Positions 54,393 through 63,600 of a stretch of 64,000 nucleotides of DNA are shown one piece after another. This DNA is from Prolixibacteraceae bacterium (GTDB lineage Bacteria > Bacteroidota > Bacteroidia > Bacteroidales > Prolixibacteraceae). How positions within the stretch are numbered: position 1 is the first letter of the stretch; every line of letters starts with the position of its first letter. The notes under the pieces are model-generated. The model was not told the DNA's origin. It saw only the letters and a list, made by a program, of their open reading frames with translations, and ran no database searches. The position numbers were made by a program, and so were the translations under genes. The stretch lies in contig JAOARB010000022.1 in NCBI GenBank assembly GCA_025210775.1, forward strand, positions 62,001 through 126,000. The letters run 5' to 3'.

Positions 54393-55661
54393 ATGTCAAA
54401 AAAACCATTTTTAATAAGTAAAACAATGAAATATTTAATATCAATTTACGCTTTAATTGCTTGTCTTTTCTTTGTCTCATGTAGCAAAGAGGATATATAT
54501 ACTGATGCACAGTATGGGACTTTTTCTTTTAACGTTCAAGATAATACACCTGCATTAAAGAGAACATTAAAGGATAACCCTAGTGCATTTATTAATGTTA
54601 CTCATGCCATAATAACTATTAAAAAGGGGGGAAATATATTCCAAGATTATGATCTAAAAAAAATACCCGTTTCAGATTGGGGTGATGGGAATCTCGTTTT
54701 TGACGAAGTAAAATTATGGATTGGTGTTGACTATGAATTATCAAGATTTGAACTTCAAAATAAAGACAATAAAACAATATTTGCTGTCCCATTAAAAGGG
54801 TCTGATCTTGCATCGAAAGTAAGTACACCGTTGGCTGTAGCTTTCCGTGTAGAAAAAGATAAAACTACTCCTGTTAATTTAGAAGTCATTTCTACAAAAA
54901 GTGCTTCTCCATCTGATTTTGGTTTTGTTAAATTTAATGTAAAACTAAATCAAGATAAAATTAAAAGTGATATGGTTTTAGTTGAAGGAGGAACATTTGA
55001 TTTAGAAGTTTATAATTCTGATACACATAAAGTGACTCTTGATGACTTTTACATGTGTAAATATGAAGTAACCCAAGCACAATGGGTTGAAATTATGGGA
55101 TCTAATCCTGTAGGCAAAGGTTTTACTGGGGATAATTTACCAGTTAATACTATTACTAAAGCTCAGGCTCTGGAGTTTATAAAGAGATTAAATGCTAAAA
55201 CGGGACAGAACTATCGTTTACCTTCAGAAGCAGAATGGTTGTATGCCGCAAGAGGAGGTAATAAAACGAAAAAATTTAGATTCTCTGGTGGAAATGTTTT
55301 GAGTGAAGTTGCATGGCATAAAGAAAATTCTGAAGCTAAACTACACGAAGTAGGATTAAAAAAAGGTAATGAACTAGGCCTATTTGATATGAGTGGAAAT
55401 GTTTGGGAATGGTGTAACGATACTTATGATGATGCTTATTTAGTGTTAAGGTATGATGAGATTAATGTTAAAAACCCTATAAATAAGAAAGGAAATTATG
55501 TTGTAGCTAGGGGGGGAGCGTATAATGGAGATGTTCCTGGATATTTCTATATTGATAAGGCTGGCAACTCTCCAGTATTTTGGCATAGAAATAATCGTTT
55601 TGTAACCCTTAATTCAGATCAATGGTTAAATATAGGTTTTAGATTAGCTATGAGTAAATAG
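54393..55661 (+). CDS. Lipoprotein with C-terminal SUMF1 (formylglycine-generating enzyme-like) domain
   Basis: The 422-residue product has a lipoprotein signal (IACLFFVSC, Cys30). ATG at 54426 would give a shorter signal and is an alternative start. Residues 31-190 form a beta-rich part with no recognised family. From residue about 194 there is a SUMF1/EgtB-type domain: DMVLVEGGTFDL, YMCKYEVTQAQWVEIMGSNP, LPSEAEWLYAARGG, GLFDMSGNVWEWCNDTYDD and NIGFRLAMSK. The catalytic cysteines of real formylglycine-generating enzymes lie in RGGSFxC...YCR; here the segment is RGGAYNGDVPGYFYI, with no Cys. It is therefore likely a structural or binding domain rather than an oxidase. It is divergent from the ECF sigma gene. 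Confidence 0.8.
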   Translation: MSKKPFLISKTMKYLISIYALIACLFFVSCSKEDIYTDAQYGTFSFNVQDNTPALKRTLKDNPSAFINVTHAIITIKKGGNIFQDYDLKKIPVSDWGDGNLVFDEVKLWIGVDYELSRFELQNKDNKTIFAVPLKGSDLASKVSTPLAVAFRVEKDKTTPVNLEVISTKSASPSDFGFVKFNVKLNQDKIKSDMVLVEGGTFDLEVYNSDTHKVTLDDFYMCKYEVTQAQWVEIMGSNPVGKGFTGDNLPVNTITKAQALEFIKRLNAKTGQNYRLPSEAEWLYAARGGNKTKKFRFSGGNVLSEVAWHKENSEAKLHEVGLKKGNELGLFDMSGNVWEWCNDTYDDAYLVLRYDEINVKNPINKKGNYVVARGGAYNGDVPGYFYIDKAGNSPVFWHRNNRFVTLNSDQWLNIGFRLAMSK

Positions 55662-55855
55662 TTGATACTATATTTTACAAATTAGTATCAATGAAATGAA
55701 AATTCCATTTACTTTTTATTCCCTGAGTATAAATAATTGATACAGATTTCACAGTGTTGTTTGTGGTCAATTATGGATGTATACAATTAATTCTTAATAA
55801 TAATAGTACGGATTTATTATTTCAATGAAGCTTTGTTTTTGAAAAGTGTAATGAT

Positions 55856-55915
55856 GAGCCTGAAGATTTTCCTGTTTTCAGGCTCTTACTTTAGATCAGT
55901 TATTTTTGATCTAAA
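55856..55915 (+). terminator. Two consecutive hairpins downstream of the SUMF1 lipoprotein gene
   Basis: GAGCCTGAA/TTCAGGCTC (55856-55864, 55877-55885), then TTTAGATCA/TGATCTAAA (55890-55898, 55907-55915). They lie about 195 nt after the stop codon; the T-runs are weak. Confidence 0.5.
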
Positions 55916-56332
55916 CTATTAGAATGTGCTGATTAAGAAATTATATATAACATAATAATGCTTAATTAATCAGTGATGTATTGTTTTTTGTAATTTCAAT
56001 TATATGGCATGTATTATTTTGATAACTATTTCAGACGTTGTTTGCTTCTTTTTTTATCTATATAATTTATGATGGATGTTCGGATGATTAGATTTTTTTA
56101 ATGACCTTGACTCTTGATCCTATGACAAAAGAAATTACTTTGACTGTTTGTTTACTTGAAGTGATGTGGTGTATTACCATATGATAAGATGATTTTAGTA
56201 CAGATATTAATAATAACAGTGAAAGAGTATAGTATTTGATTGTTTGATAGAAATAGAATATATTTTTACTATATGCCAGAAATAATAAATTAATTTAATT
56301 TTATCTAGCAAATATTCAGTGGGATAAAAAAG
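55916..56332. other. Gene-free stretch before the DUF2007 gene
   Basis: AT-rich, with no coding frame, tRNA, repeat or exact promoter element recognised. Confidence 0.4.
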
Positions 56333-56357
56333 CAAACCTTAGACCTCTTATGGTTTG
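56333..56357 (-). terminator. Terminator of the DUF2007 gene
   Basis: Minus-strand CAAACC/GGTTTG arms (plus coordinates 56352-56357 and 56333-56338), followed by CTTTTTTAT. Only six base pairs. Confidence 0.55.
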
Positions 56358-56363
56358 TGGTAA

Positions 56364-56897
56364 TTATCGTTTTTTGAATCTCCAGTTTTTATTGCAGTCA
56401 AAGCATTTGTATTTTTTGTGTGCACTGGTCTTTGTAAGAAGAAATAGTGCGATAACCATCACGATCAATACAGGTATTCTGAGGTTATTTAGAAGGTAGG
56501 CTATAGGTGCACCTGCAACAAGTATTAGATATAGAACAATCAATAATGGGTTGGACTCTTTATTAACGGTGATGTTATCGGATTTACAATATGGGCAGAG
56601 GCTTTGGTCTGTTTTGCTATTAAATGCGATGGTTTCCACTTTAGGATCTTCGTTCTCTATATTCTTTGATCCTTCTATTATATAGCCCCCTTCTTTTAAG
56701 ATGGAGATGGCGCTATCTATATCTTCTTCTTTGACATCTAGTTTCACACCACCAACCGTGTTGGAATATAAGTTGCATGTCTGTACCGTCAGTTCATCAC
56801 GTATGATGGAGTTGATTCCATTTGCTTCTAGAAGGTTTCTTGCGAAATGAGCCTCATGCGGCTGATCGAAGGTTATTACGGTATACCAGTTGTTCAT
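56364..56897 (-). CDS. DUF2007-domain protein with zinc ribbon and two membrane helices
   Basis: The 177-residue protein begins with a DUF2007 domain (YTVITFDQPHEAHFARNLLEANGI near 5-28; GGVKLDVKEEDIDSAISIL), a small ferredoxin-like fold of uncertain role. A zinc-ribbon pair follows: CPYC near 100-103 and CFDC near 167-170, separated by hydrophobic segments LLIVLYLILVAGAPIAYLL and IPVLIVMVIALFLLT. The two CxxC halves lie on either side of the helices, so they may be brought together on the cytoplasmic face. No function is known. It is not linked to a neighbour. Confidence 0.75.
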   Translation of the reverse strand: MNNWYTVITFDQPHEAHFARNLLEANGINSIIRDELTVQTCNLYSNTVGGVKLDVKEEDIDSAISILKEGGYIIEGSKNIENEDPKVETIAFNSKTDQSLCPYCKSDNITVNKESNPLLIVLYLILVAGAPIAYLLNNLRIPVLIVMVIALFLLTKTSAHKKYKCFDCNKNWRFKKR

Positions 56898-57064
56898 ATC
56901 CTACACTTTTAGTTCTCTCTTTCTCTGAAAATTTTAATAAATATAGACATTTGTATTGCAATCGTCTCTTATTGACAGTATTAATTATAATGTCATTGTT
57001 GAAAAGGTCTTGGTATTGTTAATAACATGTCGGTTTAGATCTAGTTATTTAGGGTTGAAAACAA

Positions 57065-57096
57065 ACAAAGAGCCCATCATGTGATGGACTCTTTGT
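57065..57096 (-). terminator. Terminator of the cus operon
   Basis: A 15-bp stem with one G-U pair between 57065-57079 and 57082-57096 with a two-base loop; the minus-strand transcript continues with TTGTTTTC. Confidence 0.85.
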
Positions 57097-57122
57097 AGAT
57101 TATTCTTTTTTTATTCAATGCT

Positions 57123-57794
57123 TTATTTTCTGTACTTACAACATCCTGGTAGTTTGTTATAGACTTCGTCCGATGCTTTAAATTTTCCATTGTCATGTCC
57201 AGCTTCTGCAATGTAAGCTCTTATTTTACTTAAGGAGATGATCGATGGAGTATACTCAAGATGAAGCATCTTGTCTTTGGTGTTCCATGTTGCTTTTGAT
57301 ACGCCTTTAAGATCATTTACCGCTCCTTCGATACGTTGTTTACACATGCCACATTTTCCTTCTACTCGGATGGTTACTTTCTTTACCTCACTGTTTTCTT
57401 TCTTTGTGATTTCTCCTCTTTTATATTGGCAACACATAGGTAGATTGTTGTATGTCGCATCCTTGGCTTTATATTTTTGGGTATCATGACCTGCATCGGC
57501 AAGGGCTTTTTGGACTTTGTCTATGGTGGTTATCGATGGATTATATTCTATCGTTAGCTCTTTGCTTTTGATACTCCATGTTGCATTGGATACGCCCTCT
57601 ACATGATAGGCTGTTTGTTCGATGCGTTGTTTGCAAGAACCACAATTACCTAAAACTACAAACGTTGTTTTGGTTTTGCTTTGTTGAAATGCCTCTTCTA
57701 TGATGGAAGACGGGGTTGCAAATGAGTTTATTGGTGCCACTACTACTAGAGCAAAGAGTAGTACCATTGCTCTATATAAAGAATTGCTTTTCAT
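57123..57794 (-). CDS. Exported protein with two heavy-metal-associated (HMA) domains
   Basis: The 223-residue protein has a signal peptide (VLLFALVVVAPINSFA) and two HMA domains. Each has the metal-binding CxxC: GNCGSCKQRIE (Cys51, Cys54) and GKCGMCKQRIE (Cys148, Cys151). Each ends in an extra motif LPxCCxYxR (LPMCCQYKR with Cys121-Cys122; LPGCCKYRK at the C terminus). The same domain with the same ending is present at the C terminus of the CusB-like protein. It is the last gene of the copper/silver-type operon, 46 bp after cusB. A periplasmic metallochaperone passing metal to the efflux complex is the natural reading, but not proven. Confidence 0.85.
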   Translation of the reverse strand: MKSNSLYRAMVLLFALVVVAPINSFATPSSIIEEAFQQSKTKTTFVVLGNCGSCKQRIEQTAYHVEGVSNATWSIKSKELTIEYNPSITTIDKVQKALADAGHDTQKYKAKDATYNNLPMCCQYKRGEITKKENSEVKKVTIRVEGKCGMCKQRIEGAVNDLKGVSKATWNTKDKMLHLEYTPSIISLSKIRAYIAEAGHDNGKFKASDEVYNKLPGCCKYRK

Positions 57795-57840
57795 AATTAC
57801 TTGTTTTTAAATTTGTTTTGGTGATATTCGTTTTTGCTTT

Positions 57841-59385
57841 TTACTTTCGGTATTGACAACAGCCTGGTAGGTTGTTGTAGATCTCGTCTGATGCCTTAAA
57901 CTTTTCGGTATCGTGTCCTGCTTTGGCTATCTGTTTTTGAATCTTATCTAGGGTAATGGTTGATGGCGAATACTTTAGTTTAAGCATCTTGGTCTCTTGA
58001 TCCCATGAGGCACTATGAACACCTTTAAGCTTCGTGATGGACTCTTCTATTCGACTCTTACACATGCCACAGTTCCCTTCTACTCTAAATGACGTTGTTT
58101 GTTGATCTGTATGATCATGCATCATTTCGCCTTCCATTGCCATATGGTGGTGGGCATGATTCATTGTGGATTTGGATGATCCACTTGGTGTCATCATACT
58201 CTTCTTATGTGCCAACTCAGCACTGGCATCAATGATAAATGTTCCTTTGGAAACGATCTTGTCGCCTAATTCTATTCCTTCACTGATTTGATAGTATTCG
58301 TCATATTTTTTGCCTAGAATAACATCTAGGGGTTCGTATTTGCCCGACGATACTTCTTTGTAGACTAACGATCTTTCTCCTGTCCAAAGAACGGAGGTGG
58401 TTGGAACGACAAGCACTTCATTGGCTTCTTGTATCGTGATCTTGGCATTGACATATGTGCCTGGTAACCATTGATTCTCCTTGTTTTTTATGGTTCCTCG
58501 TGCGATAAAGGTTCGTGTGTGTTGGTCTACTGTTGGAGAGATGAAATCAATAGCCGTTTTATTTTGATATCCAGTGGACTCACTGCGATCAAAATAGATG
58601 AGATCTTTATTTTTAATATGTTGTTGATCCATCTCAAAGACATCTACACTTAGCCATACACTGGCATAACTATTGGTGTCAAACAGTTTTTGTCCTAAGG
58701 ACACATAGTCTCCTTCTTTGATATTTATCTGCGTAACAAACCCACTCTTTTCTGAGAGAATAGGAAACTCTTCGATGACCTTTCTGCTCTTAATGATATG
58801 TCGGATTTGACGGTCTGTTATCTTCCATTGTCTTAATTTATTGATTGCGGCTTGGTGCATAAGGGGCTGATCTGTGCTGGTGATGGCCTCTTTTTGTGCC
58901 GTGATAAGTTCTGGCGAGTAGACCTTGGCAATGACTTCCCCTTTGGATACTTTTTGCCCTTGATAGTGTACATTAAGCTTCTCAATACGTCCCGCAATAT
59001 GAACACGTTGTGATTCATCTAAGGTTTCGTTACGCTCTATTCTGCCACTTAAAGTGATCGATTTTGTAGGTCGTAACTTTCTTACCTCAAATGTCTCTAT
59101 CTCGGCATTCTTTAGAGCCGAAGGGGAGAGGGTGATCAAATGTTCGGAATCCGATGTTTGGTCTTCATCTACCATCTTGATTAGGTCCATCCCACATATT
59201 GGACATTTCCCTGGATGATTTTGTCTTATTGATGGGTGCATCGAACAGGTCCATATTTCTTCTTTGGCCGCTTCGGATTCTGTATGCATTGGATGTGTCT
59301 CTTTGGTTGCCTTTTTGTTTATCTGTGTTCCGATGGCTATTCCAAGAACCAATACAATGAATAGGTATATATATGTTTTTTTCAT
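57841..59385 (-). CDS. cusB: CusB-like periplasmic adaptor with N-terminal metal-binding and C-terminal HMA domains
   Basis: The 514-residue adaptor bridges the RND pump and outer membrane channel. An N-terminal hydrophobic anchor (YIYLFIVLVLGIAIGT) is followed by a heavy-metal-binding segment (EIWTCSMHPSIRQNHPGKCPICGMDLI, Cys47, Cys61, Cys64). Then come the barrel-sandwich hybrid (GEVIAKVYSPELITAQ, about 144-159), alpha-hairpin and beta-barrel domains of the HlyD/CusB type. A His/Met-rich linker (MNHAHHHMAMEGEMMHDH, about 405-425) and a full HMA domain (FRVEGNCGMCKSRIEES to the C terminus) are added. The linker and HMA are extensions relative to E. coli CusB. The gene lies between cusC and the HMA-protein gene. 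Confidence 0.92.
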   Translation of the reverse strand: MKKTYIYLFIVLVLGIAIGTQINKKATKETHPMHTESEAAKEEIWTCSMHPSIRQNHPGKCPICGMDLIKMVDEDQTSDSEHLITLSPSALKNAEIETFEVRKLRPTKSITLSGRIERNETLDESQRVHIAGRIEKLNVHYQGQKVSKGEVIAKVYSPELITAQKEAITSTDQPLMHQAAINKLRQWKITDRQIRHIIKSRKVIEEFPILSEKSGFVTQINIKEGDYVSLGQKLFDTNSYASVWLSVDVFEMDQQHIKNKDLIYFDRSESTGYQNKTAIDFISPTVDQHTRTFIARGTIKNKENQWLPGTYVNAKITIQEANEVLVVPTTSVLWTGERSLVYKEVSSGKYEPLDVILGKKYDEYYQISEGIELGDKIVSKGTFIIDASAELAHKKSMMTPSGSSKSTMNHAHHHMAMEGEMMHDHTDQQTTSFRVEGNCGMCKSRIEESITKLKGVHSASWDQETKMLKLKYSPSTITLDKIQKQIAKAGHDTEKFKASDEIYNNLPGCCQYRK

Positions 59386-59392
59386 CTCTCTT

Positions 59393-60604
59393 TTATTTTA
59401 AAAATTCTAACATGGCCGTTAATAGATGGGCTTTCTCTTGACTCTTTGAAAGTTCTTCTTTGTATTTCAGAAGAGATTCTTCCATCCTTAGTAATTCAAT
59501 ATATTTCTCTTTCCCTGTCAAATACTCTGATCTAAGCAATTCTAATGATTGGTTGGTTAAATCAATCTGTTTTTTAAATAACTTGATGTTGCGATGGGTC
59601 GTTTGCAATTGCTTGCTTGTTCCTATCCATGCTGCTTTTAGATCTTTCTCTTTCGACTCTTTTTCTGCTACAAGACTTGATTGATTGGATCGTATGCTGC
59701 GAATCTGTGCTTTGCCTTTTTTGTTTGAGAAAAAAGGTAAACTTATTCCTACTTTTATCATCAAGGCATCTTCTCCATTGTTGGAAAGGGTGCTTCCTGC
59801 ATAGGGCTCAATAAAGGTGTAACTTGCTCCTACTTTAAATTGTGGATTCTGCTTTTTGCGAACCATCTTTTCGGATGCTTGATATACTTGGTCTTTCGAG
59901 TCTATTATCTCGATGGATGGATGCGCCTGAACATCTTGGATGTATTGTTCTAGCTCTGTCCATTGATCGGTGACATGGATGGTCTCTTCCGCATTTCTGT
60001 TTAATAGTTGGTTGAAAGATGCTTGAAAGGCCATGCTTTCATCTGCTGTCTCTTCTACTTTCGCTTCTTTGGCTTCTATCTTTATTCTTAACCTAAGTAG
60101 ATCAACATTGGATGCTTGTCCATTTGCAACTCTTTGTGCCAACCATTCTTCTTGTTTATTGTATATCCCTAATTGCTCTTGATAGATCTTTTTATCGATC
60201 TGTTTTCTCTTTATTCGATAATAGAGCTGCTTTGTGGATAGAATCACTTTTCGTTTCTCAAACTCATAATATCTCTCTTCTACTTGCTTTTTCCCTTGCG
60301 CAACTCCTTTTTCTGCTTTTAAAGTTCCCATCCATGGTAACGCTTGCTCTATGGTGAGTTGTGTTTGCATGTCGCCGACTCTAGTGGACACAGGATTTAC
60401 GTAGTAACCTCCTGAAATCATTGGGTCGGATAGAAGTCCTACGGATTCTATATCATGACCCTTTCCTTCAATCCTATGTTGAATGGACTGTAGCTCCTGG
60501 TTGTTCTCTATCGCGATCTTTGTGTAATCCGATAAGGTTTGTCCTTTCCCCTCGATAAAACTGGTGAGAAGAATAAGGAGGATATATATCGTCTTGTTTC
60601 TCAT
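59393..60604 (-). CDS. cusC: TolC-family outer membrane channel (CusC-like)
   Basis: The 403-residue protein has a signal peptide (IYILLILLTSFIEGKG) and the TolC/OEP layout: DYTKIAIENNQELQSIQHRIEG at the start and two long coiled-coil regions (about 120-190 and 300-385) with LRLRIKIEAKEAKVEE and SLELLRSEYLTGKEKYIELL. It should form the trimeric tunnel of the efflux system. It follows cusA after one base and precedes cusB by seven, so translation is probably coupled. The length is typical for the shorter Bacteroidota members. Confidence 0.88.
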   Translation of the reverse strand: MRNKTIYILLILLTSFIEGKGQTLSDYTKIAIENNQELQSIQHRIEGKGHDIESVGLLSDPMISGGYYVNPVSTRVGDMQTQLTIEQALPWMGTLKAEKGVAQGKKQVEERYYEFEKRKVILSTKQLYYRIKRKQIDKKIYQEQLGIYNKQEEWLAQRVANGQASNVDLLRLRIKIEAKEAKVEETADESMAFQASFNQLLNRNAEETIHVTDQWTELEQYIQDVQAHPSIEIIDSKDQVYQASEKMVRKKQNPQFKVGASYTFIEPYAGSTLSNNGEDALMIKVGISLPFFSNKKGKAQIRSIRSNQSSLVAEKESKEKDLKAAWIGTSKQLQTTHRNIKLFKKQIDLTNQSLELLRSEYLTGKEKYIELLRMEESLLKYKEELSKSQEKAHLLTAMLEFLK

Positions 60605-60605
60605 G

Positions 60606-63600
60606 TTATTGTTTTTTCTTCAATAAATATTCTGCTCTCCAGCCATATAAGACAGGAACAATAAATACTGCAATCAATGCAATGATCATTCCTCCAACAG
60701 ATGGAATGGACATGGGTAGCATTATGTCTGATCCTCTTCCTGTCGATGTCAGTATAGGTAGTAATGCCAAGATGGTGGTTGCCGTTGTCATCAATGCTGG
60801 CCTTATTCTTTTTCGTCCTGCTTCTACTACGGCATCATGTATCTCTTGCTTGCTTTGGGGCTTATTCTTTGCAAAAGACTGATCTAAATAGGTTGCCAAT
60901 AGAACCCCATCGTCGGTGGAGATTCCAAATAGAGCAATAAAACCTACCCATACGGCGACACTTAGATTGATGGTGTCTATTCTAAAGATCTCATTTAGAT
61001 TAACTCCTAAGAAGTCGAAATCAAGAAAATGAGGAATACCATAGATGCCTAGCATTAAGAATGCCCCAGAAAATGCAACGGTAATACTTGTAAACACCAT
61101 CAGTGAAGTGCTTATCGATTTGAATTGCAGATAAAGGATCATAAATATTAATGCCAAACATAGTGGTACTGCAATGGACAATCGTTTGGACGCTCTAATC
61201 TGATTCTCATAATTACCTGAGAACTTATAATGAACTCCCGGTGGAACTTGGAGCTCTTGATTGTCTATCTTTTTCTGTAGAAAAGCTTGTGCTGCTTCTA
61301 CTGCCTCTATCTCTGAAATCTTGTCTTTCTTATCAAATATGACGTAACTTACGAGAAACCCATCTTCACTCTTGATCATCTGTGGTCCTGGTTGATATGC
61401 TATAGTAGCCAACTGACCTAATGGGATTTGTGTGCTGTGATTTCCTGCGATAAGAATCCTTTTTAGCTCTTCATGATCTTGTCGATCGTCACGATTGTAG
61501 CGTATTCTTATGTTATACCTCTCTCTTCCTTCTACACTTTTATCTAACGACATTCCTCCGATGGCCGTTTCTATCTGTTTCTGAGCCGAACCGATGGTGA
61601 TGCCATATCTGGCCAATTTATTTCTGTCCCATTTTATTAATAGGTAAGGCTTGCCTACAATACGATCCGCAAAGACCGAACTGCTTTTGATCTGAGGTAC
61701 TTCTTTTAACGTCTGCTCTAGTCTTATTCCAAAGGCTTGAATGCTATCTAATTCATTCCCTAATACTTTTATCCCTATAGTGGCCCTCATTCCTGTTTGT
61801 AGCATGATTAATCTTGTCTCTATAGGTTGTAGCTTAGGTGCAGAGGTTACCCCTGGTAGTCTTGTCGCTTTAACTATCTCATCCCATATCTGATCTTTAC
61901 TTTGTATTTCTGGCCTCCATTGTCGTAATGGTCGACCTCTTCTTGGATCAATAATGAAATCTTTTAGTGGATAGGCATAGGTGCTATCTCTGGATATCGT
62001 CTGCCCTGATTTTGTGACAAATTCTCCCTCATCGTTGGTCTTAAATCTTAATACCTGCCCTTCTTTGTCTTGCGCATACTCACTTTTGTAGTGTATGATG
62101 TTTTCGTACATCGATAGTGGGGCAGGGTCTAATGCTGAATTTACCCTCCCTGATTTACCTAGTACTCCAGATATCTCAGGAATACTATTGGTTCTTAGAT
62201 CTAATTGTTGAAGTATCCTTTTGTTTTCTGCTACCCCTGCATGTGGCATGGATGTAGGCATAAGAAGAAAGTCCCCTTCGTCAAGTGCTGGCATAAATTC
62301 ATTCCCTATACCAGGGAATAGGTTGTCTAGCCCTTGATACAACCAGCTGGTGCTTATATAATCGTTGTTTTTAAATGGTGCTCCTATGGTTTCTTTGAAC
62401 CCTTGCCATGTGAGGAAGGCAACCAAGATGATTGTAAACGGAATGGATAGAAATTTTTTCTTGTTTCTTAAACACCAACTCAATATGCGAGGATAGGACT
62501 TTTCGAATAGTTTAAAGCCTCCTAAGATGATTCCTAAGATGATTGCAACAAAAAGAATGTTGGTAATCGTGGCATGATTATATCCTAATGGATTCCACTC
62601 TACACTAAGCAATATGGTTATGGAAACGATGACAAATATTTGTACAATATTTCGTAATTGCTTCTTATATTTTGGATATAGTCCATTGAGTAACGAGATG
62701 ATTGCAAAAAATAGTGGAACTAAGGCCCAGATCTTAGAGATAGGCGAGAATAATGCCATTATCGTTACGACTAATAATATGCCGCTGATGAGCCATTCTT
62801 GTTTTTGTGCAATCTCTTTTTGTTCGAAATCTCGCTTAAATAGATAATAACTAAAGGCAGGTAAGATTAGTAATGCAACCAATAATGCTCCTGCTAATGC
62901 AAAGGTCTTGGTAAAGGCCAATGGATGAAAGAGTTTCCCTTCTGCTGCCTCTAGTGAGAATACAGGGATAAAACTTACGATGGTGGTCGAGATAGAAGTG
63001 ATAACCGCACTTCCTACTTCGTGGGTAGAGGTTAATACTACATCAAACCATTTCTTATTCTTGTTCTCGGCATAAGATATGTGTTTGAGTAGATTCTCTA
63101 CCAGTACGATCCCTATATCTACCAAGGTTCCGATGGCAATAGCAATCCCTGATAAGGATACGATGTTTGCAGTAATATTGAAATATCGCATCGCTATAAA
63201 TACTACCAATATGGATAGAGGTAGTAGCGTGGAGATAAGCATCGATGTTTTTAAATTTCGAAGCATAACTACCACTACCAAGATGGTGATCAGTATCTCT
63301 AAATAGAGTGCATCCTTTAGGGTGAAAAGTGTCTCTTGTATTAATTGACTACGGTCATAGAATGGGACGATATTTACTTTTGACATCGCTCCATTGGCTA
63401 ACTTTTTGGATGGGAGTGAAGTGGTGATCTCTTCGATCTTCTCTTTTACATTTTGAAGTACTTCCATAGGATTGGCTCCGTATCTTGCGACTACAACTCC
63501 TCCAACGGCTTCTGTTCCATCTTTGTCTAGTATTCCTCTTCTGTTGGCTGGACCTACTTCAATATTGGCCACCTGATCTAAGTATATTGGGGTCCCTTCT

